From Anthonomus grandis grandis (Eukaryota; Arthropoda; Insecta; Coleoptera; Curculionidae): DNA of 64,000 nt. The notes under the pieces were generated by a model that worked only from the letters and a program-made list of their open reading frames with translations, had not been told where the DNA came from and did not search any database. Where the stretch lies: positions 8,272,518 to 8,336,517 of the forward strand of contig NC_065563.1 of assembly GCF_022605725.1 (NCBI RefSeq), in the 5' to 3' direction. Positions 1-12,700 of the stretch are shown here, piece after piece (positions within the stretch are counted from its first letter, which is position 1; every line of letters begins with the position of its first letter). Both the position numbers and the translations under genes were made by a program.

Positions 1-1630
1 CATGCCGAGTACAGGAAGAAATGGTACATATACTTTCAGGAGGTTTATTGTCATAGTAAACTACAACGGTATGGAGACTGGCCTGGTTGTGTGAGGAACC
101 GAAATGCATTGCCTGTATTTCTGAACTCATTTTGCATGAGTAATTTTCAGAAAAATCTATATGTACAGCAGCCTCTTCATAAGTTAGTTCAGAAATACAT
201 TTTTGCCTTTGACTGGCTTGATGATTTTTTTTAAAGACATGCCAACAGAACATTGTTTTTAGTTCTGCATTAAAATTTGTGCATAGGTTCTTTAGCATTC
301 CAGATTCACGGATAAGCTTTGTTTTATTAACAAAAAATGTTTTGCCTGATTTGCTCCTTTCCTCTTTTTCAAGTTTCCAAAAGTTCCAATTAACTAATTT
401 ATTTGGATCTTTAATATCCGCGAGGATTATAGCGGCCTGATCTTGGCATTTTGGGCAGATATTTTTCATGCAATCTTTTGATTTTACATCACACGTAACC
501 AGCTTACATACGTTTTCGATGTTGCGTTCTGTGCATATTTTTTCTTTTACTAAAGTATCCAGTTTATGCTGTATATTGGAATGTTTTTTGCACAAGCAAG
601 AATCTCTATCGGAAAGTTTTGGTTTCACAACCCAACAAGGTCTATGCCTGCAAAATGTCGCAAAACTAATTTTACTACAAGGAAACTCTTTGCAAAACTT
701 TTCATAAAGATTTTTAAGGGTTTCCTTTAGCAATCTTTTCTGATATTTGATCTTGACTCGTGTTACTGTTTGTTTTTTTCCCGGTGTTAACGTAGTTATG
801 TCATCTCTATTAAAAAAGTCTCGTATTTTTTTATGAAGTGGATGTAAAGTAAGTCGACATCTTCCTTTCCCTTTTGACATTGTAGTTGAAGAATGACATT
901 GGAGTACCTTTTTAGTTCTTGTTAAAAATTTATATTTTTTGACAATGGTTCCACTAGTGGCTCTAGAAATAATTTGCTTTTCTTTTTCATTGTTTGTTTT
1001 TGAGTAATTGTCTTTTATTTGTGCAACTAGTGCATTATGAAAAACTAGAGTTTTTTTTACAGTTTCAGGAACATTATATCCTTTGGTATCTTGGATGGCT
1101 TTACTGTAAGGACTAGCTGTTTCACCTTTCTGACTCCCTGCCACAACATTCTTTTTCTGGTATCGCTGGCAACGTTTCTTATACTTCCGTAAAGACTGCT
1201 TTGTTTTTTCCAAGTCCTTTTCCAAACGGTTGATTTTCCTGTATGCAGCAGTTCTGTGCTTGCGAAGTCTCTTTCTTCCGGAAGACCTGTTAGCCTCTAA
1301 GTAAGATTGATTTCTTGGAGGTTCATTTACTATTCCAACATCTTCCATAGGAATATGATCGGGCAGGGGTATCGGACTTCCCGGTGGAGTATTTTGCTGA
1401 AGAAATTGGTCCTGTTCACGTTCATGTTTTTTTATCTGCCGACTTTTCTGTTGGTACAATCTCCATTTTTTTCTTTGGTAACGCTGCTCCCTATCGGAAA
1501 GTTCTTCTATAGACTTTTTGGACTGCTTTGCCCTCTTTCGGCTTTTTTCCAAATATTCTTGTCTTTTTTCGGGGTTTTCTTTCAGTTTTTCTCTATAACG
1601 CCTTGCACGTTCAGCCGGTGTTAACGGCAT
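1..1630 (-). CDS. Unclassified transposon-type protein, C-terminal end cut by window edge
   Basis: The minus strand is open without a stop from the ATG at 1628-1630 to the left edge, about 543 codons. The first ~70 residues are very basic and helix-prone (start MPLTPAERARRYREK), and a second Lys/Arg-rich stretch follows at ~115-165. Cysteine pairs sit at ~345-395 (CLCKKH, CPKC). Close to the cut is an acidic/aromatic motif, DFSENYSCK followed by EIQAMHFG, around residue 493. I have seen this architecture in multicopy uncharacterised proteins of insects and cnidarians and read it as a transposase-like protein, but I cannot name the superfamily. The upstream flank (1665-2284) carries repeated inverted motifs as expected of a transposon end. 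The long intact frame suggests a young copy. A domesticated gene is the alternative. Confidence 0.6.
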   Translation of the reverse strand, partial: MPLTPAERARRYREKLKENPEKRQEYLEKSRKRAKQSKKSIEELSDREQRYQRKKWRLYQQKSRQIKKHEREQDQFLQQNTPPGSPIPLPDHIPMEDVGIVNEPPRNQSYLEANRSSGRKRLRKHRTAAYRKINRLEKDLEKTKQSLRKYKKRCQRYQKKNVVAGSQKGETASPYSKAIQDTKGYNVPETVKKTLVFHNALVAQIKDNYSKTNNEKEKQIISRATSGTIVKKYKFLTRTKKVLQCHSSTTMSKGKGRCRLTLHPLHKKIRDFFNRDDITTLTPGKKQTVTRVKIKYQKRLLKETLKNLYEKFCKEFPCSKISFATFCRHRPCWVVKPKLSDRDSCLCKKHSNIQHKLDTLVKEKICTERNIENVCKLVTCDVKSKDCMKNICPKCQDQAAIILADIKDPNKLVNWNFWKLEKEERSKSGKTFFVNKTKLIRESGMLKNLCTNFNAELKTMFCWHVFKKNHQASQRQKCISELTYEEAAVHIDFSENYSCKMSSEIQAMHFGSSHNQASLHTVVVYYDNKPPESICTISSCTRH

Positions 1631-1664
1631 TGCTGAAAATAATGTCTACTTTACTACTTTTAAC

Positions 1665-1736
1665 GTCAGGTTCGTCACGAACTTGTCAGCTGCGTTACGA
1701 AAGAATAGTAACGCAGCTGACCGTGACGAACCTGAC
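1665..1736. repeat. Hairpin upstream of the unclassified transposon gene
   Basis: GTCAGGTTCGTCACG at 1665 pairs with CGTGACGAACCTGAC ending at 1736. Inside it, GTCAGCTGCGTTAC pairs with GTAACGCAGCTGAC, leaving a loop of about 12 bases. It starts 35 bp upstream of the ATG of the leftward gene. The outer arm sequence recurs further out (2070, 2262), so this is likely part of a transposon terminus. Confidence 0.7.
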
Positions 1737-2069
1737 ATTTTATTAAAAATAAGACTATTTGACTATGACCGGCGACCGGTATTTTATTGTAAACATAACC
1801 TAACTTTTAGTTTGCTTTGGTTAACAAAATACAATAATTAGTTTTAAGAAAATATAAAGAAATTTAAAGTTATTTGCGTGACGTAACTGACAAGCAATAA
1901 ACATACTCACCTTAAAGTCACAAGAAAACACTTTTTTAAACACAGTATTTAACTAAAAAAACACTTTCTTTACACTGCGTAGCGACACTATGGTTTCATT
2001 TAGCAAGCAGGTGGTTAACTGGAAATAGTAAATTGGTCCATATAAGAATTTTACGCTTTCTTAATAGTA

Positions 2070-2085
2070 GTGACGAACCTGACAT
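2070..2085 (+). repeat. Second copy of the GTGACGAACCTGACAT motif
   Basis: Exact copy of the right arm of the 1665-1736 hairpin, in the same orientation, about 350 bp further from the leftward gene. Read as an iterated subterminal (protein-binding) motif of that transposon, by inference. Confidence 0.6.
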
Positions 2086-2261
2086 ATTTTTTAGAGACAA
2101 TACTTTGAAAGAATTTAATAAATACGAAAAGCAAAGACGTGTTCCTATAGGCGAAAAGTTAAAAATTAAATCAATATTTTTTAGTTATCTAAGTAAAGCC
2201 TAAGTAAAAAACAATTCCTTAACGAAAAATCATGATAGTATGAAAGCAACTAAGAAAGAGA

Positions 2262-2284
2262 CCGTGACGAACCTTGACATTTTG
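2262..2284 (+). repeat. Third, one-base-longer copy of the GTGACGAACC motif
   Basis: CCGTGACGAACCTTGACATT carries one extra T compared with the other copies. It is the outermost copy seen, so the transposon terminus may lie close to it. I could not place a target-site duplication because the other end is outside the window. Confidence 0.5.
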
Positions 2285-2289
2285 TGACT

Positions 2290-4146
2290 TTAAAATGAAA
2301 TAAAATTACATTGATAAAATCAAGATATATTATTTCCTAAACATGTGATTAATCCGTGTTTAGTTTTTATTTTAAAACATCTAATCGACACTAACAAACA
2401 AAACCTGAAGAAAAAAGTCTTGAAGACATCAAATATCAAAGTTAAATGAGAATGACCCAAGTATTATAAATTTTGGTGTAAAATGTTCTACTTAATCGAG
2501 AAATTATCATTATAATGTTTAGTGAAACACGAGATATATCAAGACAACTGTGTTTGCAAAAGCTGAGAATTTAAAAATAAAATTTCACTCCAACAAGTTA
2601 GTTTATATATTTATATTTTGTTTTTGTTGTGTGCTACATTTATAAAACTGTATGACTGTTAATTTAATTAGCCTAAGTATTTAACACATTGCTTATTAAT
2701 TTTTAACCAAGTTATAAATACATTGGTCTATAAAAAATGTTTCTTCTAAAACTTGTTTTGCTTTTATTATTTAAGGTGGAAATTTAAAATTCAGTAAATT
2801 TGAGAATTTTTGCAGTTTTAACTGATTTTTGATAAATATCGCATGTTTTTTTTTTGTTTAACCCTTTAGAGATGTTTGCCAAAAATTGTCTCAGATGTCT
2901 CTATTTCATATATTTTTCTTCTTATAGAAAACAAACATATAGGTTCTTAAGGTGCCAACACCCAATTGTTAGGCATCTTATAGGAACTAATAAAGATTAA
3001 GTATTTTACTAAGTACGATCCTGGCAATGTTCGAATGTGTCACACAAACCATTGATCCCGAAGTAAATTAACTATTTGAGCTTAAATAAATTGGTCTAGT
3101 ACTTACGTACGTTGAAATAAAATCAACGTTTAGTTCAATTTATGTTAACTTAAATTTTCCGTTAGATAGTAAAGATAGTTTTTAACACCTGTAATGAAAT
3201 AAACACTTACATTAGGTGTTAAAATCAATAAAACAATATAACGAAAACATTTCGCATTATGTTATTACAAACTTATAAGGGAAAACTGCTATTAACTATT
3301 TAAAGCTGTTAAAATATACTGAGTGGCAATTTAGCAGCGCTTTATAACATGTCCGGCCATTTTTGTAAAATTTACTTCGTATTTACGAGAGAAAATTATT
3401 AAGAGACCCAATGTGGTAACACATGTTAATGCCCTTATAAATAAAAATAAGCAGCAAGTAATTGTGATAATAAAGAAGAAAATTATAAAGCAGTATTGCT
3501 ATTACGTACGCACGTTGATTAATACAACATTTACTACATTACAACATTTACATATTACTACATCGTGTATCTTGTATTTTCCAGAAGGCATACATAAGGG
3601 TTCATTTAAACATTTATCCAGAGTGAGATATTCTTTGGAGGTAAAGTATAGGTTCCAAATAATTGTTTTTTCCAAGAAAGGCCGCCATTGTTTTAAAATG
3701 ACTGGGCGTGATTTTTCAATATAGGCCAGGCACAAATTATGGAAGTTTTGGACAAAAATGCACCGTTTATTTAAACCATTTAAGTGAATTATATTCCGAT
3801 TTTAGCATGAGTCTTTCAAAGGAAAGATAAACAATGAGCCATTTAATACAAGTACTCAACCGTTTAATTATCGAGAATATTATCGCGAAAAAACAATATT
3901 TTCGAAGAACGATTATCTTAAGTGCCTGATAAGGGCATTCCATTCAATTTCCACGCTAAAATCACGGTTATGTTATTCAAATAAAACACGATTAAAACTT
4001 ATAGATATAAATTGTGTTTGATGGAATTTGAAGGGCAAGTTCTGATTTTTTAAATTTTCTCAATCATAATTGAACTAATTCATAAAAATTTAAAGATTCT
4101 TATATACATATATTTTTAAATGAAATGTCAGTTTGACAGATAATTG
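2290..4146. other. AT-rich stretch, nothing recognised
   Basis: No open frame resembling a known family, no clear inverted repeat and no tRNA-like structure seen. Short open frames on both strands near 3413-3735 overlap each other and look like chance. Confidence 0.5.
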
Positions 4147-5179
4147 GTGGTACGAAATGTGTACCATTGTGCAATTTGAACTAAGGCTAGGAGGCAATTA
4201 TGAAAAATAAAAAAACGATTATTCTACAGAAAACCAGAAGTATTTTACTAATTGATAATCAAAATTAACAATATCTACTTTGTTTTGTGATATTCTTAAA
4301 AACAGTCTTTAGATTTGCCTAAGCATAACGGAACTTTACACACTGTACAAGACCATTCAGTACGAACTTGGTGGATTCTGGTACTACATCTGGCATATCT
4401 TCGTCTTGTAGTCCTTACAGGCTGATGATCTGTTGACGCACTTCGTCTGGTACTACTCTTTTTATTTTCTTGAAAGCTTCCGATTGCGTTTCATGATCTG
4501 CACTAATTTGGACGTATCGTTCTGCCAATAACCCATCAACAACTCTTCGACGAAAATCTTTTAGGGGTAACCTTTTTAGACCTCTTAGTGAACGAATTTA
4601 CGACGCAGCAATCAATGAAATGGGAAAAAATTCTCATCCACCATTTTTTACTTTTACGATCTAGCTCATAAGATGATTTCATTTGGTCGAAACGGTCCAC
4701 AAAGTTCATGTTACTATTGTAGTCCACCAGTGCCATAGGACAAGGAACAGGGATTTTACTAGTTTTACTACCATCCTTTTGTTTTCGTTGCACAGAGCTT
4801 TTTACCGTTGGAACATGATAATTGATCAAAATATGGACTACTTTTTTGTCTTTCCATTTAATCAAACTGATCCCATCAGACATTATGGAATAATCATATT
4901 CACCTTGCTTCAAAAGTTTATCTTCAGTCATTTTTGGAAGATGTTTTCTGTTCGACTGAATTTTCAATAACATATACGAGTTGAAAAAGTTATCGAAGAA
5001 AAGCAGGTGATTTTTTTGTTGGAGATCCTCGGTAAGTCTAAGTATTACCTTTTCCCCTAACGAATGTTCCACGTACTCATCGGTGTTACCGGTATAAATA
5101 TCAAAGTCATATAAATATGCATTTGAGTCAGCCAAAGTCCACATTTTGTAGCCTCGTTTTATAGGCTTTTTCGGCATAT

Positions 5180-8100
5180 CGACGGCTAAAGTACGGTACC
5201 TCGTAAGTCGCAAAAGGGAAAATTTTACAGGAGAGAGTTAAAACTGTTTTAAATACTCAGGATAAATACTACCTCAATATTTTTAGTATATTCATAAATA
5301 GAAAAGCTCTATTTTTTGTTTTGTGAAAAAGGAATACGCAAAAACCTTTTCTTTTAAATTTTAGAGCTTTTTACGAGCTCCCGTATTTTTTTTTGGTCAG
5401 TTACGAGGTACTGTAATAGTTATTTAAAAACGATAATACACAACAAGTTTATTTTAAATAAACAAAATACAAAAATCGATTTTATAAATACTTAAAATTA
5501 ATAGAGGCCAGATACATAATTAATATCCTCAAATATTACAAAAACAAGTATTTTTCTTACTAAATTAAGTGTTATTTTTTTTCTATCATGGTAGTAAGGG
5601 TAGACAAGGAACTTAAGGCCGTTTTAAAATTGCATACCTATAAACTACTACATAATTTATAACTAATGATTATCAGGTAAATTAGGAACTTAAAGTTGCT
5701 TTGAAATATTGCAAAGAAAAAATAATTATAGAACACATAGGTACACGTAAACTACTTTATAAATTAACGAAACTTTAAAAAAACTAATGATTAAAAACCA
5801 AAAAATAACAACAAAGTTGACATGGTCTGATAAACTTAAACTCAACATAAAAAGATTCTAAAATGAAAAGCCAATGCTATAATACCAAGACTTTACTATG
5901 TTATATTTTCCTTTTTGTGGGGCAATTGATCATAATATGCCCAGCAGTCTTGGGGAATAACTTTTTTTTATCGCTTGAAGATCCAAAAATTTTCTTTTTT
6001 GAAATGGGCAATGGTGAGTCAAACAGTTGGGGAAATGTCGCATTTCTTAATTCCCACTTTGGATGTTCTTACCGGTATAGCTTTGGAACTCATCTCCATA
6101 ATTAGTTTTGTAGAAAATTTGTCCGTTTTCGTACCTTAAAACTCTGATGTCAGTAACTGTCTTATTTAGGCTGGGTCTTATGGATTTATATTTTAATAAT
6201 GGTTTATAACCATAATTTAAAAAAAACTCTTAATTCATGTTCTGCACTTGGTAAGGATTTTTTGGTCTCGATTCTTTGGTAATACGATGATAATCACTAG
6301 GTAAATAAATGTATTTGTGCTTTAGGTTGGTCTCAATTGCAGCGTGAACTGAGTTACACTCCATTTGAGTGTGACCCTTTTCTAGAAACTTTTGTTCAAT
6401 CACGATCTCGTATTTTTCAGATAGATGAAGCAAGGCATTGGACATAATGCAGTTTCGGTTCTGAGCTGTACATCTATCTGAGTAAATAATAATGGGAACT
6501 TTGGTAGAGTTTTGGAAAAAGTTTGTTTCTAAAAAATGTACCAGGAAAGATGCGTACGTAGCTGCTTGTCCATCCGCTTGTGTTTCGTTAAACCAGTAGC
6601 AAACAACGTCTCGATTATTTAAATTGTAGTCCTATAGTTTAAAGCACTAGCTGCTAAATATGGAGCTAATTAAATAGCCTGAACATCCATTGTAACAACA
6701 TGGCAAAATCCTGAATTTGCTAATTCCTTGTCAGCCTGTTTATATTTCCTGGCTTCTTCTTTTTTAGTTAGGTGAACTTGGTATTCTTTCTCTGAAAGGT
6801 TATTATTCTTAAATCTAAAACACGTATCACACTGATCCTTGCGCGGACGGAAAAGAGATAAGTTCATCTCTTTAGCTGCTTGTTGTAATGACACAATTGA
6901 TTGCGGGATCCTGTTGACTTCCTTACATTTTGTTGATATGCTCGATGTAATTGTGCAAAAGATTAAAACTGTTGCTCCAAGTAAAGGCAGTTTGTATCCT
7001 TTCTGCAGTAGTGAAAAGGAAGTTTGTGAAGGGAATTTAAAAACTCTTTGGGAAAGACTGTGTCTTCGTGATAATTGATTGTTTTTTTTTTGATACTTCT
7101 ATTAACTTCAACACTAGCTGTCAAGCCATTTTCACTTTTAATAGACCAACTTCTAACAGATCATTCTCGCAAACCAGTCGTTCGCAAATACATTGTTTTG
7201 CAAACTGGAATCTTTTCGTATCCCAAAGTTAAAGAATACTCCAACGTGGATTTGCGTCTTGATGCATCTTCAGTCTTGGTTGGTCTAGTGAGTTGGACAA
7301 TAGAAACAGATTGTGATACAAAAGCTTTTCTTTGATCCCATGACATATCAGACCAGGATTTACTAAAAATTTCTTTTCGTTTTTCCTCAGATACTACAAC
7401 GTAATCTTAAAACTCTATCACTTCTTGGTATATCATGGAAAGAGTTTTTTTGTCCTGCAGGTTTTCTAAATCCTACATATTGCTTGCCAGTAAGTCTTAG
7501 TTTTTGGTTCACTTCTCGTTTTCTTGTTCCTAATTCTTTTTTTTTATTTGTAATATTTTACAATATAGGGCCATTGTCATTACTTGTTTCTGAGTTATCA
7601 CGTCTGAATTGGAGGATACGTCATGGTCTTCGTTTACTGTATTTTCTTTATTAGGTATGTTTTCAGTAAGTATTTTATTTTTAATCGGATTGTCATTTGC
7701 AAAAATGGTTTCATTTGTCATGCTATTTTCTGATAATATAAGTTCTTTACAAACAACTTTGAAAATGACGCATGAAAAACGCATTAAATGTATATGTTTT
7801 ACAGCAATAAATCTAATGGAAACAATGTTCACCAATATAGACTACAATATTTGTAGTATATTAAAGTAATTAAGTATTTGTTTAAATACTGCTTTTACTT
7901 ACTAAAATTGTTCACAGCAACACCAACGAAACCTCAACACCATGGCACAATTATTATAGCTGACTAACAGAAGTTACGAGGTATCGTTACAAATATATTG
8001 AGTTTGATCTACGAGTTACTGCATGTCGCTACTTACGAGTTCTCGCTTTTGAAAATTAATGGAAGTAAAATACGAGTTATCGATTTTCGCCGTTTAAAAA

Positions 8101-8227
8101 TAAAATAAATAATGAATGAGCTTAAACTGTTTATCAATAGATGGCGGATAGTGTCCTTTACCGGAATATTATATTATCTTAATTTTGACAAAAATGCGAC
8201 TTACGAGTTACCGTACTTTAACCGTCG
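5180..8227 (-). mobile_element. 3.0 kb DNA transposon with ATAT target duplication
   Basis: It is inserted in the piggyBac transposase. Its ends are inverted: CGACGGCTAAAGTACGG at 5180 matches the reverse complement of the sequence ending at 8227, and the match runs on through CTCGTAAGTCGCA. Flanks are ATAT at 5176-5179 and 8228-8231. Removing the element plus one ATAT restores the host frame exactly. ATAT is its own reverse complement, so the border is ambiguous by up to 4 bp. Copies of TACGAG followed by GT or TT cluster in both subterminal regions (about 5365, 5400, 7974, 8009, 8035, 8071, 8201). The 4-bp duplication recalls Sola-type transposons; this is a suggestion only. Confidence 0.8.
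6230..7550 (-). pseudogene. Transposase relic of the ATAT-flanked element
   Basis: Degenerate blocks of one protein in the expected order. N-terminal: RKREVNQKLRLTGKQYVGF (~7520-7460), then MSWDQRKAFVSQSVSIVQ and EKIPVCKTMYLRTTGL (7346-7161). Middle: SLFRPRKDQCDTC with VTMDVQAI (6894-6670). C-terminal: QKFLEKGHTQMECNSVHAAI and IYLPSDYHRITKESR (6445-6230). The blocks lie in different frames with stops between them, so the gene is broken. The sequence belongs to a multicopy family of uncharacterised insect and cnidarian proteins. The assignment to the Sola superfamily is a guess from the 4-bp target duplication. Three or more frameshifts are present. Confidence 0.65.
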
Positions 8228-8941
8228 ATATATTGCTTCAACGTACTTCGCCCCTTAAATTTTACCATTGATTCATCGATTGCGAGGTTTTTTGTACAAT
8301 CATAATATTTTTTAAAACTCTGCTTAATTTTATCTATAAAGGGCCAAACTTTATACAGTTTATCGAATCCTGCATCCCCTTTTTTTGGCATTACGCTATT
8401 GTCAATGAAGTGAACGTGGCTAAGCAACCAACCGAATATATTTACAGCCATAAACTGGGAAATGTAATTATCGTGCATGTCTTCGTCGACACTCCAATAG
8501 TCTATATAACTAGGTAGTGGTTTGATTCCCATGAGAATATTAAGACCAAGGAAAACCTTCATTTCTTTTGTAATTGTAGGATTATATTTTTTTGTTATTT
8601 TTTTTGAAACTCTTGTTCAGCATAGAGGTTTGTTTGAAAAACAATGTCTTCTATAAGCTCGTCACTTATAAACAGATTAAAAAAAAAAAGTAAGGTGACA
8701 ACAGGTGATCTTCCTTTTGTAGTAACTCAAGACATACCTGATACCGTAGTAAACATCTGCGGGGGTTTAGCAACCTGTCAGGCGTGTCTCCAGGTGGCGA
8801 ATAGGAGAACGGCCCCATGATTCTGAAAGGGAGCGTGGGGTACGTGCTGATGAGCGGCACGGGGGTCTGGGCTTAACCATCCGGACCGCGTGGTGAGAAC
8901 ACTATAAAATCTCCCAATTCTTAGGGTATGGCGCGCGCCAA

Positions 8942-9777
8942 GGGATGCAAGACTGGGGGGAAGCCCAGGCACTAGCGGCCAACCCTGGGGAACAAGGCCA
9001 ATACAACTCCCAAAGAGGCACTGACACCCACCCAGACCAAGGCCAATACGAGCGAGACGCAAAAACGACATCGCTCGGAGGGAGAAACTCCGCCGGAGTC
9101 AAAAAGTCAGACCCAGGAAGAAGCTCAGGGGCCCAAGACGGGAACCAGGGCTGTCCTATCGGGATGCTGCGGCGGGGGTTCTAAGAATGGCCATAACAGC
9201 TAAAAAATACCCCGAGGCATTCGTCTCGGAGGAGCAGGCAAACACCCTAAAGGGCTAGCTGCTCAACAAAACACTCGCTCTGTAGAGCGGATCGCAGATT
9301 GCGCCCAAGTTTGCTGGTGTAAGCCACGGTGGGGGAATCCTTCACATCATCTGTGTCGACGAGTCAACTAAAAATTGGCTCGTCGAACTGGTGCAGAAGG
9401 AAACTCCCTGGGAAGGAGCTGAACTCCAGATAACGGAGGACGGCAAACTTCCCAGACCGGTGAAGGCAATAACCTGGGTGCCGGGACCTACTGAGGAACC
9501 GAAAGCACTCCTACACAAGCTGGATGCTCAAAACAACATCAACACCAGCTTGTGGAAAATGCTCGATATGAGGAAGGACCAGGACGACAAGGGTTGCCTG
9601 GTAACGCTCCTCATGGACGAGAAATCCTGGGCCAAAGTAAGGGAAGCGAATCAATCGCTATACCTTAACTTTGGCAGCATAAAGATCCGACTCTCGGTCA
9701 GCAGCCAAGAGAAAGAGAAGAGGGACCAGGCAACCCCTATGGAAACAGAGGGACTGCCGGGAACCTCTTCTTCCTAA
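8942..9777 (+). pseudogene. LINE ORF1, 3' part readable
   Basis: The readable frame 9391-9777 gives a 128-residue C-terminal region (AITWVPGPTEEPKALL, then LVTLLMDEKSWAKVREANQ) resembling the DUF4780-type domain found in insect LINE ORF1 proteins. It ends 14 bases before the ATG of ORF2. The 5' part (from about 8942) is recognisable only by composition and is broken by stops near 9180-9260. The ORF1 protein would bind element RNA (family knowledge). Confidence 0.55.
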
Positions 9778-9791
9778 AATCGCTCTCCGCA

Positions 9792-12700
9792 ATGGGTGTG
9801 AGGCTGATACAAATAAACCTCCACAGGTCGCAGTGGCTGCTTTGCAGTGAGCAGCCACTGCGACCTTACAAAAATGCATAGCCGACAATAATATTCAGAT
9901 AGCCCTGATTCAGGAACCTTATACTTATAGGGGCCAGATAAGGGGACTAGGAAACCTCAACGGGAGACTAGTGTCACACCCAAAAGAGGGACCTAACCTA
10001 AGAAGCAGTATCTTTATAAGAAAAGATATAGAAGCCACACCGCTGTGGGAGTTTTGTGACAGGGACACAGCGGCGGTCAAAGTGCAAATCAAAACAGCGG
10101 AGAGGAGCTATGATACAATAATAGTATCAGCATACTTTCCGCACGATCAACAAGGGGAACCACCTCCGACAACAGTTCGGAGGTTGATAGACCATCAAAG
10201 ATTGGAAAACCTTATAATAGGCTGTGACGCCAATGCTCACCACACTATCTGGGGAAGCACTGGAACAAACAAACGATGCGAATCATTATTAAATTACTGT
10301 GCTGCCTCCGGTCTAAATATACTTAATGTGGGGGAGGAACCGACCTTCGACAACATACTCCGCAGAGAAGTAATTGATCTAACCATTGGCAAGGGACGCA
10401 TCTGCGACCTCGTTAAAAAATGGCATGTATCTGACGAACCAAGTTTGTCGGATCACAGGTACATAAGATTCGATCTAGAATCTATGGATACAAATCCGGA
10501 GACCTACAGGCACGCCAGGAAAACGGACTGGGACCTCTTCAATGAGATACTAGGACGCGAACTGGAGAACTGTCCAACGGAGGCAAAAGACAATGTAGAG
10601 CTCGAAGTGTTGACAGAGTCAGTCACTGAGGCTATTAAAGTTGCTTTTGAAAATTCATGTCCACTAAGCAAACCACGTCAAGCAGGGAACACCTCATGGT
10701 GGAACCAAGCATTGGGCGAGCTAAGGAAGACAGTAAGAAAGCTTTTTAACAGAGCCAAAAGAACTGGCGAGTGGAATCTATACAGACAACACTTAACCAG
10801 GTACAATGATGCTATAAAAAGAGCAAAGAAAGAAGGGTGGAGGAAGCTATGCCGGGACCTAACAGAGACACCAGCTTATGCTAGACTCCACAAGGCAATA
10901 TCCAAAGGGCCACAACAAACCCTAGGCTCTTGTCTAAAACCCGATGGAGAATATACGACAACCGAGGAAGAAACGCTTGGCTTAATGCTGAACACGCACT
11001 TTCCGGGATCGAAAATTCTCCATCAACCAGAACATACCCAGGACCCAACTCCTATCATTCCGAACAGGGGCAAAAGGGAACACTGGGAACTAGCAAAAAA
11101 GGTAGTAACCTACGAGAAGGTTAAATGGGCGATAAATTCCTTCAAACCATTTAAATCTCCCGGAATGGATGGCATAATGCCAGTCATGTTACAGCAGGGT
11201 AGCGAACTGCTGCTGCCTGCACTATGTAAAATAATGCGGGCAAGTCTAGCCACGGCGCATATACCAGAGAGTTGGAGGGAAGCAAAGGTAGTATTTCTAC
11301 CAAAGACGGGACGCGACTCCTATGCGAAACCTAAATCCTTCCGACCAATCTGCCTTACATCATTCCTCCTAAAAACAGAGGAAAAGCTCATAGAAAGGCA
11401 TATCAGGGACAATGTATTATGGGTCAACCCTCTACATCGACACCAGTATGCCTACCAAACAGGTAAATCTTGCGAATCAGCGATTCACGAGATAACCCAG
11501 AGGGTCGAACAATCTCTGAACAACAAAGAGATCGCCCTAGGAGCTTTCTTAGACATTGAGGGAGCATTTGACAATACATCATATGACTCAATCAACCGTG
11601 CAATAGCAGCACGAGGAATACATCCCATGATTGGCGGCTGGATAACCCAAATGCTAAATCATAGGAAAGTAGCAGCACAACGGTTAAGGCCAAAGTGTGC
11701 AGGGGAACACCGCAAGGGGGCGTACTGTCACCGCTGCTGTGGAACCTTGTATCGGACAGCTTGCTGACACGACTGGAGAGGCAGCTTATCCTCGCTATAG
11801 GATATGCTGACGATATAGTCATCCTTACATGAGGGGGTAGTCAGGGTCATGTATTCGAAAAAATGCAAAGAGCCCTGACTACTGTCGAGCACTGGTGTGA
11901 GGAAGAACAACTAAGGGTAAATCCCACAAAAACTACTCTGGTTTCCTTTACCAAAAGAAGGAAACTAGAGCCCATAGGAAACATAAAATCTTATGGAGAA
12001 AATCTGCGACTTGAAGACGAGGTCAAATATCTAGGTATAACCCTGGATAAAAAACTCAGCTTCAAGAAGCATGTAATCCAGGCTACAAATAAAGCCACGA
12101 AAACTCTTATGTACTGTAAGAGAATGTTCGGCAGATCATGGGGACTGTCACCAAAAATGGTACATTGGATGTACACGACAATGGTTAGACCCATCATTAC
12201 ATACGCAGTACCTATATGGTGGCATGCGGCAGAAAAGAGGACTGTAATACAGATACTCAACAAAACACAACGAATAGCATGTCTGGGCATAACAGGAGCG
12301 ATGTCAACAACGCCGACTGCTGCCCTAGAGAACCTGATAGGACTAAGCCCGCTACACTTAGTGGTACGGGCTGAAGCTATATCGGGGGCGAAAAGACTGC
12401 TGTCAAATGGCGCAACAATCCTATCGAAAGATGGGCACAATGCCTTATTTGACAAGATACAGGACCTTGGGCGCCTGGCCCTAAGAACAGACAGAACCAA
12501 GGTCACATACCTAGACAAACCTTTTGTCATCAAAGAGAAAAGGGGACCACTGGACGCAGAAGCGGACAGGCTCAGGCAAAGAGGTTACTCAGTATGGCAC
12601 ACGGCAACCAAACGATCCAAGATCGGGGTAGCTGTGGGCATGGTGGAGGACGAACAACAGGGCAGACAACTTATGCTAAACCTGGGCCTCGAAACAACAA

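Noticed and set aside
3413..3735. Overlapping open frames on both strands
   Set aside because: No family resemblance and no splice or promoter context; short AT-rich chance frames.
5863..6105. Plus-strand frame with a hydrophobic, signal-peptide-like start
   Set aside because: Inside the ATAT-flanked transposon and next to its minus-strand transposase relic; no homologue recognised.
11991..12533. Long open frame on the minus strand
   Set aside because: It lies antisense to the LINE RT thumb, which has clear family motifs; the open frame is a by-product of codon bias.
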